Below are positions 33,042 through 44,877 of a stretch of 64,000 nt of DNA, piece after piece. Source of the DNA: Pigmentiphaga daeguensis. Its GTDB lineage: Bacteria; Pseudomonadota; Gammaproteobacteria; Burkholderiales; Burkholderiaceae_B. The position numbers and the translations under genes were made by a program. The notes under the pieces are model-generated. The model made no database searches and had not been told where the DNA came from. It saw only the letters and a list, made by a program, of their open reading frames with translations. Position 1 is the first letter of the stretch, and every line of letters starts with the position of its first letter. The stretch covers positions 54,494-118,493 of the forward strand of contig NZ_BAAAEN010000022.1 of NCBI RefSeq assembly GCF_039523035.1, written 5' to 3'.

Positions 33042-34550
33042 ATGGACTTTAGCACACAGACCTCCGCCCCCGAGAAAATCAAGACCGCCGCGCTGGTGGT
33101 CGGCGTGCACGACGACGGCGTGCTGACGCAGGCGGCCGATGCCGTCGATCGGGCGGCCCAGGGCGCGGTGCGCGCCGCCGTCAAGACCGACTTCAAGGGC
33201 AAGGCGGGCGAAACGCTGGTGCTGAGGTCCCTGCCCGGCGTGGCGGCCCAGCGGGTCGTGCTGGCCGGGCTGGGGTCGCAGGAGGCCTTGTCGCCCAAGG
33301 CGCTGGCCGCCGCCCATCGCGCCGCCCTCGCCGCCGTCGCGGCGCTGGGCGTGACCGAGACCGTGTCGGCCCTGGCCGCCGTCCCCATGCAGTCGGCCGA
33401 CGTCCGCACCCGCGCGCGGCTGGCTGCCATCGCGGCGGGCGAAGTCACCTACCGCTTCGACGCCACCTTCGGCAAGCGCGATGCCGTCAGCCGGCCCAAG
33501 CTGGCGCGCCTGGTCCTCGCGGTCGAGCGATCCGAGGCCAGGGAGGCCGAGGCCGGCCTGCGCGAAGGCAGCGCCATCGCCAACGGCATGTCGCTCGCGC
33601 GCGACCTGGGCAACCTGCCGGGCAACGTCTGCACCCCCACCTACCTGGGCGAGACCGCCAAGAAGCTGGGCAAGTCGCACAAGCTCAAGGTCGAGGTGCT
33701 GGACCGCAAGCAGATCGAGGCGCTGAAGATGGGCTCCTTCCTGTCCGTGGCGCGCGGCTCGGACGAACCGCCGAAGTTCATCGTGCTGCGCTACGAAGGC
33801 GCCAGGCAGAAGCCCGCGGGGCGCGGCAAGGCAGCCGCCGGCGGCCCGGTCGTGCTGGTCGGCAAGGGCATCACGTTCGACGCGGGCGGCATCTCGCTCA
33901 AGCCGGCCGCCGGCATGGATGAAATGAAGTACGACATGTGCGGCGCCGCCAGCGTGTTCGGCACGCTGCGCGCCGTGGCCGAGCTGGGCCTGCCGCTGGA
34001 CGTGATCGGCGTCGTGCCCGCGTGCGAGAACCTGCCCAGCGGCCGGGCCAACAAGCCGGGCGACGTGGTGACCACCATGTCCGGCCAGACGGTCGAGATC
34101 CTGAACACCGACGCCGAGGGCCGGCTGATCCTGTGCGACGCCCTGACCTACGTCGAGCGCTTCAAGCCCTCCACCGTCATCGACATCGCCACCCTGACGG
34201 GGGCCTGCGTCACGGCGCTGGGCCACGTCAACACCGGCCTCTTCACCCCCGACGACGCCCTGGCCGACACGCTGACCAGCCTGTCGCGCCAGGCGCTGGA
34301 CCCGGTATGGCGCCTCCCGCTGGACGACGACTACCAGGAACAGCTCAAGTCCAACTTCGCCGACATGGCCAACATCGGCGGCCCGCCGGCCGGCGCCGTC
34401 ACCGCCGCGTGCTTCCTGTCGCGCTACGCCAAGGGCTATCGCTGGGCGCACCTGGACATCGCCGGCACGGCCTGGCGCAGCGGCAAGGACAAGGGCGCCA
34501 CCGGCCGCCCCGTCCCGCTGCTGACGCAGTACCTGCTGTCCCTGGTCTGA
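33042..34550 (+). CDS. pepA: Leucyl aminopeptidase (M17)
   Basis: PepA is a cytosolic Zn/Mn-dependent aminopeptidase and, in some bacteria, a DNA-binding protein. The 502-aa protein shows the M17 signature NTDAEGRLILCDALTY, the metal-binding GKGITFDAGGISLKP, and the C-terminal ANIGGPPAGAVTAACFL block. The ATG at 33042 follows an AGGAAG site. It lies directly upstream of holC (13 bp), continuing to valS, a conserved betaproteobacterial gene order. Confidence 0.95.
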   Translation: MDFSTQTSAPEKIKTAALVVGVHDDGVLTQAADAVDRAAQGAVRAAVKTDFKGKAGETLVLRSLPGVAAQRVVLAGLGSQEALSPKALAAAHRAALAAVAALGVTETVSALAAVPMQSADVRTRARLAAIAAGEVTYRFDATFGKRDAVSRPKLARLVLAVERSEAREAEAGLREGSAIANGMSLARDLGNLPGNVCTPTYLGETAKKLGKSHKLKVEVLDRKQIEALKMGSFLSVARGSDEPPKFIVLRYEGARQKPAGRGKAAAGGPVVLVGKGITFDAGGISLKPAAGMDEMKYDMCGAASVFGTLRAVAELGLPLDVIGVVPACENLPSGRANKPGDVVTTMSGQTVEILNTDAEGRLILCDALTYVERFKPSTVIDIATLTGACVTALGHVNTGLFTPDDALADTLTSLSRQALDPVWRLPLDDDYQEQLKSNFADMANIGGPPAGAVTAACFLSRYAKGYRWAHLDIAGTAWRSGKDKGATGRPVPLLTQYLLSLV

Positions 34551-34563
34551 CGCCGTCCCGCCC

Positions 34564-34995
34564 ATGACCGAAATCGACTTCGCCTTCAGCGCCCCCGACC
34601 GGCTGCGCACCGCCTGCCAGATCGCCACCCGCCGCCACCAGGCGGGGCACCGGCTGGTGGTGTACTGCCGCGACACGGGGCGCCTGAACGCCTTCGATCA
34701 GATGCTCTGGGCGCTGGACGACATTTCCTTCATCCCCCACGTCCGCGTCAACGATCCGCTGGCGGCCGACACGCCCATCGTGCTGACCGCCTCGGACGCG
34801 CCCACGCCCCACCACGACTGGCTGTTGAACCTGGACGACACCTGGCCGCCCATCTACACCCGCTTCCAGCGCGTCATCGAGATCGTCACCAACGATCCCG
34901 CCGACCGCGAAGCGGCACGGGCACGCTGGCGCTTCTACCAGGAGTGCGGCCACAACATCGTGCGGCACGACGTGTCGCGCCACCAGTTGCCCTGA
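34564..34995 (+). CDS. holC: DNA polymerase III chi subunit
   Basis: Chi links the clamp loader (via psi) to single-strand binding protein. The 143-aa protein has the HolC stretches TACQIATRRHQAGHRLVVYCRD, FDQMLWALDDISFIPHV and the C-terminal RWRFYQECGHNIVRHDVSR. It lies between pepA and valS as in other proteobacteria. Confidence 0.93.
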   Translation: MTEIDFAFSAPDRLRTACQIATRRHQAGHRLVVYCRDTGRLNAFDQMLWALDDISFIPHVRVNDPLAADTPIVLTASDAPTPHHDWLLNLDDTWPPIYTRFQRVIEIVTNDPADREAARARWRFYQECGHNIVRHDVSRHQLP

Positions 34996-35001
34996 GCCGA
35001 T

Positions 35002-35406
35002 ATGCAAGCCCCTTCTTTCCCTCCGCGCGACGACGCCGGCATCCCGCTCCTGACCGAAGTCCTGGACCTGCCGCAGCCGGCCAGGAAGGCGGAGCCGGCC
35101 CCTTTGCCGCCCGCTCCATCCTGGCCCGTGGCCGCGCCTGCCGCCGCCCCCGCCGCCCCGCCCGGTCCGGATGACGAAGACGGCATCGAGGCGCTGCGCG
35201 CCGCCATCCTGCAGGACCTGCTCGACCGGGTGGAACCCCTGCTGAAGACCCGCATGCGGGCCTCGCTGGAAGTGGCGGCCGCCCGCGCACTGGAAGACAT
35301 CGCCTACAACCTGCGGGAAGAACTCGGCCGGCTGGTGGACGAGGCCGTCCAGAAAGAACTGATCCGGCGCGCCGCCGTCGAGAGCAAGCCCCTTTCCCCG
35401 CGCTGA
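35002..35406 (+). CDS. DUF2486-like hypothetical protein
   Basis: The function is unknown. The 134-aa protein begins with the motif PLLTEVLDL, has a Pro/Ala-rich linker (about residues 25-65) and ends with an amphipathic helical half (about 65-125) containing LRAAILQDLLDRVEPLL and AARALEDIAYNLREELGRLVDEAV. This is the layout of the DUF2486 family of Burkholderiales, located between holC and valS. It lies 6 bp after holC and is probably co-transcribed. Confidence 0.7.
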   Translation: MQAPSFPPRDDAGIPLLTEVLDLPQPARKAEPAPLPPAPSWPVAAPAAAPAAPPGPDDEDGIEALRAAILQDLLDRVEPLLKTRMRASLEVAAARALEDIAYNLREELGRLVDEAVQKELIRRAAVESKPLSPR

Positions 35407-35514
35407 AGAGACGCCGGCCGCCTGCCGTCAGCCTCTGAAGAATCCACTAAAATCCTCGGTTTGGCGCCTGCGGCGCACCGCCGCGCGCCCGACCGACGTA
35501 TTTCCGGAACACCG

Positions 35515-38364
35515 ATGACCTCAGCCTCTCCCCAACCTCAAACCGAGACCGACGAACTGCCCAAGAGCTTCGAGCCGGCCGCCATCGAGGCGCGCTGGTA
35601 TCCGCTGTGGGAACAACGGGGGGACTTCAAGGCCGGGGTACACGTCCAGGGCCCCGACAACGGCCGGGCCTTCACCATCCAGCTGCCGCCGCCCAACGTG
35701 ACGGGCACGCTGCACATGGGCCACGCCTTCAACCAGACCATCATGGATGGCCTGACGCGCTACCACCGCATGCGCGGGTTCGACACGCTGTGGATCCCGG
35801 GCACCGACCACGCCGGCATCGCCACGCAGATCGTGGTCGAGCGCCAGCTCGACGCGCAGAAGGTCAGCCGCCACGACCTGGGCCGCGACAAGTTCGTCGA
35901 GAAGGTCTGGGAATGGAAACAGCACTCCGGCGGCACCATCACCGGCCAGATGCGCCGGCTGGGCACCTCGCCCGACTGGACGCGCGAATACTTCACCATG
36001 AACGAGGACATGTCGCGCGGCGTGGCCGAGGTCTTCACGCGGCTGTACGAGCAAGGCCTGATCTATCGCGGCAAGCGCCTGGTCAACTGGGACCCCAAGC
36101 TGCTGACCGCCGTCAGCGACCTGGAAGTGGTCAGCGAGGAAGAAGACGGCCACCTGTGGCACATCCGCTACCCGGTCGACGGCAGCGATGCCGCCATCGT
36201 CGTGGCCACGACCCGTCCCGAGACCATGCTGGGCGACGTCGCCGTCATGGTCCATCCCGAGGATGAACGCTACCAGGCCCTGATCGGCAAGCAGGTCCGC
36301 CTGCCGCTGACCGGCCGCCTGATTCCCGTCATCGCCGACGACTACGTCGACCGTGAATTCGGCACCGGCGCGGTCAAGGTCACGCCCGCGCACGACTTCA
36401 ACGACTATGCTGTGGGCCAGCGCCACGGCCTGCCCATGATCTCCATCCTGACGCTGGACGGCCGCATCAACGACGAGGCGCCCGAGGTCTACCGGGGGCT
36501 GGACCGTTTCGAGGCCCGTACCCGCATCGTGGCCGACCTCGAGGCCCAGGGCCTGCTGGCCGAGGTCAAGAAGCACAAGCTGATGGTGCCGCGCGGCGAC
36601 CGCACCAACGCCATCATCGAGCCCATGCTGACCGACCAGTGGTTCGTCGCCATGAGCAAGCCGGCGCCCGAGGGCACCCACCATCCCGGCAAGTCGATCA
36701 CCGACGTCGCGCTGGAAGTGGTGGCCGACGGCCGCGTCAGGTTCTACCCCGAGAACTGGACCACCACCTACAACCAGTGGCTCAACAACATCCAGGACTG
36801 GTGCATCTCGCGCCAACTGTGGTGGGGCCACCAGATTCCCGCCTGGTACGCCGACGACGGCCGCATCTTCGTGGCCCGCAACGAGCAGGAAGCGCGCGAC
36901 AAGGCCGCGGCCGCCGGCTACGCCGGCGCGCTCACCCGCGACCCCGACGTGCTGGACACCTGGTTCTCGTCGGCGCTGGTGCCGTTCACCACGCTGGGCT
37001 GGCCCGAACAGACGCCCGACCTGGCGCGCTACCTGCCCTCGTCGGTGCTGGTCACCGGCTTCGACATCATCTTCTTCTGGGTCGCCCGGATGGTCATGAT
37101 GACCACGCACTTCACCGGCCAGGTCCCGTTCAGGCACGTCTACATGCACGGCCTGATCCGCGATGCCGAAGGCCAGAAGATGAGCAAGTCCAAGGGCAAC
37201 ACCCTGGACCCGGTCGACCTGATCGACGGCATCGACCTGGACGGCCTCCTGGCCAAGCGCACCACCGGCCTGATGAACCCCAGGCAGGCCGAGAGCATCG
37301 CCAAGAAGACCCGCAAGGAATTCCCCGAGGGCATTCCGGCCTTCGGCGCCGACGCGCTGCGCTTCACCATGGCCGCCTACGCCACGCTGGGCCGCAACAT
37401 CAACTTCGACCTGAAGCGCTGCGAGGGCTACCGCAACTTCTGCAACAAGCTGTGGAACGCCACCCGCTTCGTGCTGATGAACGTCGAAGGCAAGGACTGC
37501 GGCGTGGAAGCCGGCGCAGCGGTGGAACTGTCGGTGTTCGACAAGTGGATCATCAGCCAGTTGCAGCGCACCGAGGCCGAGGTCGCCAAGGGCTTCGACG
37601 ACTATCGCTTCGACAACATCTCCACCGCGCTGTACCGCTTCGTCTGGGACGAATACTGCGACTGGTACCTGGAGCTGGCCAAGGTCCAGCTGCAGACCGG
37701 CAACGAAGCCCAGCAGCGCGGCACGCGCCAGACGCTGATCCGTGTGCTGGAAACCGTGCTGCGGCTGGCGCATCCCATCATCCCGTTCATCACGGAAGAA
37801 CTCTGGCAGAAGGTCTCGGTGGTGGCCGGCAAGCGCCGCGCCGGCGAATCCACCAGCGTGGGCGTGCAGCCCTACCCCGCCGCCCAGGCCGAGAAGATCG
37901 ACGAGGCCGCCGAAGCCGCGATGGCCGAGCTCAAGGCCCAGGTCGACGCCGTGCGCGCGCTGCGCGGCGAAATGAACGTGCCGCCCTCGCAGAAGGCGCC
38001 GCTGAACGCCACCGGCAACCGCGCCGCCCTGGAACGCAATGCGCCCTACCTGGCGGCCCTGGCCCGGCTGACCGAGGTCAAGGTGGTCGACCGGTTGCCC
38101 GACGTCGTCGGCGCCCCCGTGCAGGTGGTCGGCGACGCACACCTGATGCTGCACATCGAGGTCGACGTGGCCGCCGAGAAGATCCGCCTGGACAAGGAGA
38201 TCGCCCGCCTGGAAGGCGAGATCGCCAAGGCCAACGGCAAGCTGGGCAACGCCAGCTTCGTCGACCGCGCCCCGGCCGCCGTGGTGGAGCAGGAACGCGC
38301 CCGGCTGGCCCAGTTCAGCGATACGCTGGACAAGGTGCGGGAGCAGCGGGCGAAACTGGGCTGA
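35515..38364 (+). CDS. valS: Valyl-tRNA synthetase
   Basis: ValS charges tRNA-Val and edits mischarged threonine. The 949-aa protein has the class I HIGH-type motif HMGH (H67-H70), the CP1 editing insert (ATTRPETMLGDVAVMV and VDREFGTGAVKVTPAHD), the KMSKS motif at K555-S559, and a C-terminal coiled-coil region (about 880-949). The ATG at 35515 gives the normal N-terminus; a TTG at 35461 is also open. A terminator follows the stop. Confidence 0.96.
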   Translation: MTSASPQPQTETDELPKSFEPAAIEARWYPLWEQRGDFKAGVHVQGPDNGRAFTIQLPPPNVTGTLHMGHAFNQTIMDGLTRYHRMRGFDTLWIPGTDHAGIATQIVVERQLDAQKVSRHDLGRDKFVEKVWEWKQHSGGTITGQMRRLGTSPDWTREYFTMNEDMSRGVAEVFTRLYEQGLIYRGKRLVNWDPKLLTAVSDLEVVSEEEDGHLWHIRYPVDGSDAAIVVATTRPETMLGDVAVMVHPEDERYQALIGKQVRLPLTGRLIPVIADDYVDREFGTGAVKVTPAHDFNDYAVGQRHGLPMISILTLDGRINDEAPEVYRGLDRFEARTRIVADLEAQGLLAEVKKHKLMVPRGDRTNAIIEPMLTDQWFVAMSKPAPEGTHHPGKSITDVALEVVADGRVRFYPENWTTTYNQWLNNIQDWCISRQLWWGHQIPAWYADDGRIFVARNEQEARDKAAAAGYAGALTRDPDVLDTWFSSALVPFTTLGWPEQTPDLARYLPSSVLVTGFDIIFFWVARMVMMTTHFTGQVPFRHVYMHGLIRDAEGQKMSKSKGNTLDPVDLIDGIDLDGLLAKRTTGLMNPRQAESIAKKTRKEFPEGIPAFGADALRFTMAAYATLGRNINFDLKRCEGYRNFCNKLWNATRFVLMNVEGKDCGVEAGAAVELSVFDKWIISQLQRTEAEVAKGFDDYRFDNISTALYRFVWDEYCDWYLELAKVQLQTGNEAQQRGTRQTLIRVLETVLRLAHPIIPFITEELWQKVSVVAGKRRAGESTSVGVQPYPAAQAEKIDEAAEAAMAELKAQVDAVRALRGEMNVPPSQKAPLNATGNRAALERNAPYLAALARLTEVKVVDRLPDVVGAPVQVVGDAHLMLHIEVDVAAEKIRLDKEIARLEGEIAKANGKLGNASFVDRAPAAVVEQERARLAQFSDTLDKVREQRAKLG

Positions 38365-38386
38365 CAGCGGATTTTCGACCGGCGAG

Positions 38387-38413
38387 AACGGCCCCTTCCG
38401 GGGCCGTTTCCTT
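38387..38413 (+). terminator. Rho-independent terminator after valS
   Basis: AACGGCCCC and GGGGCCGTT form a 9-bp stem with a TTCC loop, followed by TTCCTT, 22 bp after the valS stop. Confidence 0.75.
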
Positions 38414-38486
38414 ATCCGCAACGCCCTCCCCCTGAACCGAAGGATGACAAAAAGATCACCCCGACGGTTGAAATATCGCTGCATGC

Positions 38487-38828
38487 TTGACAAGCTGTCT
38501 CCACGAGGAGACACTTGGCATACTGATCATCAAGAGAACGAACCAGTTCGCGGAATGGCTGCATCGGCTGAAAAGCCCAAGCGACCGTGGCGCCATCCTG
38601 ATGCGGCTTCTGCGCGTCCAGCACGGGCTCTTTGGCGACATGCGTTCCATCGGCGAAGGCATCCACGAACTTCGCCTGCATATCGGCCCAGGCTACCGGC
38701 TCTACATCGCACGGGAGGGTGCCGACATCTACGTCCTGCTCTGTGCGGGCATCAAGGACACGCAGAAACACGATATCGAATTCGCCAGGACCATCTGGCG
38801 GGACTTGAAGCGGGAGCGACACGCATGA
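38487..38828 (+). CDS. RelE/ParE-superfamily toxin (HigB-like)
   Basis: This is the toxin of a type II toxin-antitoxin pair, probably an RNase of the addiction-module killer family (TIGR02683 type). The protein core is KRTNQFAEWLHRLK, MRSIGEGIHELRLHIGPGYRLYI and YVLLCAGIKDTQKHDIEFARTIW. There is no in-frame ATG at the family start: the frame opens at a TTG (38487) without a ribosome site, whereas GAGGAG at 38505-38510 precedes an ATA (38520) and CTG (38523) that match the family N-terminus. Its stop overlaps the antitoxin ATG as ATGA. It lies between valS and a GDSL esterase gene. Confidence 0.78.
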   Translation: MTSCLHEETLGILIIKRTNQFAEWLHRLKSPSDRGAILMRLLRVQHGLFGDMRSIGEGIHELRLHIGPGYRLYIAREGADIYVLLCAGIKDTQKHDIEFARTIWRDLKRERHA

Positions 38829-39127
38829 TAGCGCCGACAAAAACAACCACCGCCGAATTCGATGCGGCTGAATTCCTGCGAGACGAAGCAAGCATCGCCT
38901 GCTTTCTCGCGGAAGCGGCCGGCGACGCAAACCCCGACGTCTTTCTTGCCGCGCTGGCAGCCGTGGCGCGTGCGCGCGGCATGAGCGACATTGCGCGCAA
39001 AGCCGGACTGGGCAGGCAAAGCCTGTACAAAGCCCTGGCTCCAGGGGCCAATCCGCACTATCTGACCCTGCGCAAGGTCATGGACTCGCTCGGTGTCGTC
39101 TTCACCATTGCAGCCAAAGCCCCGTGA
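38825..39127 (+). CDS. HigA-like antitoxin (helix-turn-helix)
   Basis: The 100-aa product is the cognate antitoxin. The C-terminal half is a helix-turn-helix of the addiction-module antidote type (MSDIARKAGLGRQSLYKALAPGANPHYLTLRKVMDSLGV) that would bind its own promoter. The ATG overlaps the toxin stop as ATGA, so translation is coupled. The order toxin first, antitoxin second is that of higBA rather than relBE. The reading frame is also open upstream to 38444, but the start at 38825 is the functional one. Confidence 0.82.
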   Translation: MIAPTKTTTAEFDAAEFLRDEASIACFLAEAAGDANPDVFLAALAAVARARGMSDIARKAGLGRQSLYKALAPGANPHYLTLRKVMDSLGVVFTIAAKAP

Positions 39128-39144
39128 CGCTCGCCCTGCCCGGC

Positions 39145-40269
39145 TCAACGAGCCGTCGTATCCCTGGCCACCCGGACCGGCTTGACCACCGCGCCAAAGC
39201 GATCGTGGATGAAGGCCGCCACCTTCTCCCCCCATAGCCGGTGCCCGGCCGTGGTCGGATGCATGGAATCCGCGAACAAATAGTGCTGGTCCGCGTCCGG
39301 CTCCACCAGCGTGGCGGGGGTGCACAGCAGTGCATCCACCTCGCCCTGCGACGCATCGTAATTGGTGCAGGCGGGCTTGTCGGTCACGGTCAGGCCCACC
39401 GCGGCGGGGTCGTCGACGGCATCGTCGATCAGGCCGGCCAGGTCGAACACCTGCACGCCCGTTCCCGACAGCCCGCCGGCCACGAGTTCGTTGTAGCCCT
39501 CGGACACGTCGGTGGCCAGGTCTTCCAGCTCGGTATTGCGGATGAACGGCAGCATGCCCAGGTCGGGAAGGTTGACGTATACGATCCGCTTGGCGCCGGC
39601 CGCGGACAGACGCTTGAGCTGGGCCACCATGGCGGCCGCCTTGGCCCGGACCAGCGCCTCCATCCGGTCGTCGGCGTCGGAAGCGGGCTCGGGCTCGGCT
39701 TCCCCCAGGGTCTGGAAGGCATCGAGGAAATCGTTGCCGCCGCCCTGCACCAGCACCAGTTCCGTCCCGTCGAAGCCTTTGTGCGTGGCCAGGTAGCGGT
39801 CGATCTGGGCCTTGATGGAAACGGCGGTCTCGCCCTGGAGTCCGCCATCGGCCGGAACGCCATCCGGAGCCGGCGCCGTCGCGGCGTCGGTCTCGATATG
39901 GGCACCGCCCTGCGCATAGCCATTGCCGCCCAGGTCCACGATGCGGCCGCCTTGCCCGCGCGGACCGAAATCGACCTGCTGGTTCGGCTTGATCGGCAGG
40001 CCCAGCGCGTCGGCCACCACTTCCACCCAGACCTCCCCGGGCTTGGTCGTGAAACGCTGCCCTGCCGCGCTGCGCGTGGCCGGGTCGGGATAGGTTGCGC
40101 CGGGATTGTAGGTGCCGACGTCGCTCAGGCTGTCGCCAAAGGACACGATGGCGCTGATCGGCCCGGTCACGACCGGGCGCACGGCACGGTCGCGAAAGGC
40201 CATTGCCGCCAAGCCGCCCACGACGAGCAGCGCCAGGACCAGAAGCCAACGCAATGACGGTAGCCGCAT
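39145..40269 (-). CDS. GDSL/SGNH-family esterase, exported
   Basis: This is a GDSL-type lipase or esterase with an N-terminal hydrophobic segment (about residues 8-25) that acts as signal or anchor. The 374-aa protein has block I FGDSLSD (S47), block III GGNDF and block V DSMHPTTAGH, giving the Ser and His of the active site. The size and the SFGDSLSDVGTYNPG start resemble the autotransporter-type esterase passenger domain, but no beta-barrel follows. I use the ATG at 40269, which has AAGGTG upstream; a GTG at 40278 is an alternative. Substrate is unknown. Confidence 0.85.
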   Translation of the reverse strand: MRLPSLRWLLVLALLVVGGLAAMAFRDRAVRPVVTGPISAIVSFGDSLSDVGTYNPGATYPDPATRSAAGQRFTTKPGEVWVEVVADALGLPIKPNQQVDFGPRGQGGRIVDLGGNGYAQGGAHIETDAATAPAPDGVPADGGLQGETAVSIKAQIDRYLATHKGFDGTELVLVQGGGNDFLDAFQTLGEAEPEPASDADDRMEALVRAKAAAMVAQLKRLSAAGAKRIVYVNLPDLGMLPFIRNTELEDLATDVSEGYNELVAGGLSGTGVQVFDLAGLIDDAVDDPAAVGLTVTDKPACTNYDASQGEVDALLCTPATLVEPDADQHYLFADSMHPTTAGHRLWGEKVAAFIHDRFGAVVKPVRVARDTTAR

Positions 40270-40377
40270 GGGGGTCACCTTGGGGAGAACGGTCGCGCCG
40301 GCGAACGCCAGCTGCGGTATGACACGCCGCCCGACGGCAGGTTCAGCGCCGCGGGCGGAGAAAGTACCTGTAGCCCG

Positions 40378-40620
40378 TCAGCGGCGTTTCATGTAATGCA
40401 TGAACACTTCGCCATCGTCGGTCTGCGCCAGCAGCTCGTTGCCGGTCTGCTTGGAAAAAGCCTGGAAGTCACGCACCGACCCCTTGTCGGTGGCCACCAC
40501 CTTCAATACCTGCCCGCTCTCGAGCGTGGCCAGCGCCTTCTTCGCACGCAGGATGGGCAAGGGGCACTTGAGCCCCTTGGCATCCACCTCCAGATCGAAC
40601 GCCACCGGTTCGGTACTCAT
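40378..40620 (-). CDS. tusA: TusA-family sulfurtransferase
   Basis: TusA-type proteins carry persulfide sulfur on a conserved cysteine for tRNA thiolation or cofactor synthesis. The 80-aa protein has the family signature KGLKCPLPILRAKKAL with its single essential Cys and a two-layer alpha/beta pattern. I use the ATG at 40620; an ATG at 40647 is open but gives no homology. It lies 23 bp after alaS in the same direction, so the two may be co-transcribed. Confidence 0.88.
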   Translation of the reverse strand: MSTEPVAFDLEVDAKGLKCPLPILRAKKALATLESGQVLKVVATDKGSVRDFQAFSKQTGNELLAQTDDGEVFMHYMKRR

Positions 40621-40643
40621 TGCGCCTTCTCCCGCCGCACCGC

Positions 40644-43259
<2,616 letters not shown>

Positions 43260-43423
43260 CGCTGCACGCAGGTAGGGGGATGAATCGCCAACTGCACCCG
43301 TTTGCATCCCCGGATAGATATCGAATCGTCAATTATAGAGGGACGGCGGCCCCGGGGTGCGCGCCCGGGCCGGAACGGGGAAAACGGGGGCGGATCGCCG
43401 GACCGGCGAGCGCCGGAGCCGGG

Positions 43424-43615
43424 CTACCGGCCTGCCATCGCCTTGTTGATCTTCTGATCGGTCTTGTACTGGCTGAGCGCGTAGACCGACCAGATCGCGG
43501 CCGGGATCCAGCCGATCAGCGTCAATTGCAGGATCAGGCAGAAGATGCCGGCGAAGGGGCGGCCGATGGTGAAGAACTGGAGCCAGGGAAGGAGCAGCGC
43601 GAGAAGCAGACGCAT
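43424..43615 (-). CDS. YqaE/Pmp3-family small membrane protein
   Basis: The 63-aa protein has two hydrophobic helices (about residues 2-20 and 22-45) with the Pmp3 pattern GIFCLILQLTLIGWIPAAIWSVYAL. Proteins of this family modulate membrane potential or stress tolerance; the mechanism is not established. It is 164 bp upstream of alaS on the same strand. The 43616-43813 interval before the next gene holds nothing recognisable except the palindrome CCACGTACGTGG (43689-43700). Confidence 0.8.
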   Translation of the reverse strand: MRLLLALLLPWLQFFTIGRPFAGIFCLILQLTLIGWIPAAIWSVYALSQYKTDQKINKAMAGR

Positions 43616-43813
43616 GGGACGGAATGGAAACGGTGATGCGGACATTCTACCGGTAAGGCAGGACGCCAGCCGGGCGACCCCTCGGCAACCACGTACGTGG
43701 AGCCCCGTATCTTGTGTCGGGCCAAGGACCCGTTAGACCGGATATCCCCCGGCTAGGGGCTCATTCGCCGCCAGCGGGATCGCTCCCAAGACGGCATCGC
43801 ACCAAGGCTAGTC

Positions 43814-44848
43814 ATGAAACATCCGGCACGACCCGCTGGCCCGGGATCCTTCCCCGGCCTCATCTGCACACTTCCACTCACAGCGGTACTGGCCGCCTGC
43901 GGCGGCGGAGGAGAAGGAGGAGGTTCCCCTCCTCCTGCCCCTCCTGCTCCCCCACCCGGCCAGGAAATCACCCAGCCCATCACAGAGATGCCTACGTCGA
44001 GCCATACGGGGGACAAACTCGCTGCCTTTGTGCGGCTGAACGAAGCCCGATTGGCGGCGGGGGTTGGCGCTGTAAAGCAGAATGCCCAATTAGACGCGGC
44101 TGCCCAGGCTCATGCGACGTATCAGGTTAGGAATTATGTGGTCGGACACGGTGAAGACCCGAATAAACCGTGGTTCACGGGGACAAACCATGCAGCAAGA
44201 GCCATAGCCCAGGGATATTCGGGAAGAGTCATGGGAGAAGTCATCACTCACGCCCCTCCGGGAACCGAAGCCATAGAATCCTTCTTGCATTCGGTGTACC
44301 ACCTGTATGGATTACTGGAGCCTCGTGCTAACCAAATCGGATTGGGTATTGATCAAATTACCCTTCCCGGTCCTCTAAACAGCACCAGCATTACGCTCGG
44401 GGCCACGGCCCCCGGACTTCTTCCCGTTACTCCCGTCTGGCACTGGCCCGTCGATCGACAGACTGACGTCGCCCCCCGTTTCCTCCCATCTGGAGAATCA
44501 CCAAACCCTGCGCCTGACTTGGCTGTCACCGGCACACCAATCATGTTCTGCGGCTCGGAAGGCAACTATGCCCCGCTGCACGTCCTTCGGGTGGCGGTTA
44601 GGAAAGAGCATGAGTCCAATGAGCTACCACTCCGGCTTCTGCGCCACTCAACTGTGGAAATCGGAGAAGGAGTCAATGCCGAAGTAGTCATCGACTCCAA
44701 TCTCGGTACCATTCATCAAGGATGCATTTTCCTGCTTCCCATTGTTGAACTCGAATCTGGCAAGACCTATGAAGTAAGACTCGAAGCTTCTCAGGCGGGG
44801 AAAAACGTCGAAAAAACATGGACGTTCTCAACCCGACATGTTCATTAG
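43814..44848 (+). CDS. CAP-domain (SCP/YkwD) lipoprotein
   Basis: CAP-superfamily proteins are secreted and often bind sterols, lipids or glycans, or have protease-like sites. The 344-aa protein has a lipobox at C29 (LAAC), a Gly and then Pro-rich linker (residues about 30-50), and a CAP domain (about 65-190) with NEARLAAGVGAV, AAAQAHATYQ, VGHGEDP, MGEVI and SFLHSVYHLYGLLEP. A second beta-rich region of about 150 residues follows. Coding GC is visibly lower than in its neighbours, suggesting acquisition. It is convergent with the last gene of the pilus operon, 29 bp away. Confidence 0.75.
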   Translation: MKHPARPAGPGSFPGLICTLPLTAVLAACGGGGEGGGSPPPAPPAPPPGQEITQPITEMPTSSHTGDKLAAFVRLNEARLAAGVGAVKQNAQLDAAAQAHATYQVRNYVVGHGEDPNKPWFTGTNHAARAIAQGYSGRVMGEVITHAPPGTEAIESFLHSVYHLYGLLEPRANQIGLGIDQITLPGPLNSTSITLGATAPGLLPVTPVWHWPVDRQTDVAPRFLPSGESPNPAPDLAVTGTPIMFCGSEGNYAPLHVLRVAVRKEHESNELPLRLLRHSTVEIGEGVNAEVVIDSNLGTIHQGCIFLLPIVELESGKTYEVRLEASQAGKNVEKTWTFSTRHVH

Positions 44849-44877
44849 ATTGCAAGAGGGGAGTCCCCTCCCAAGAT

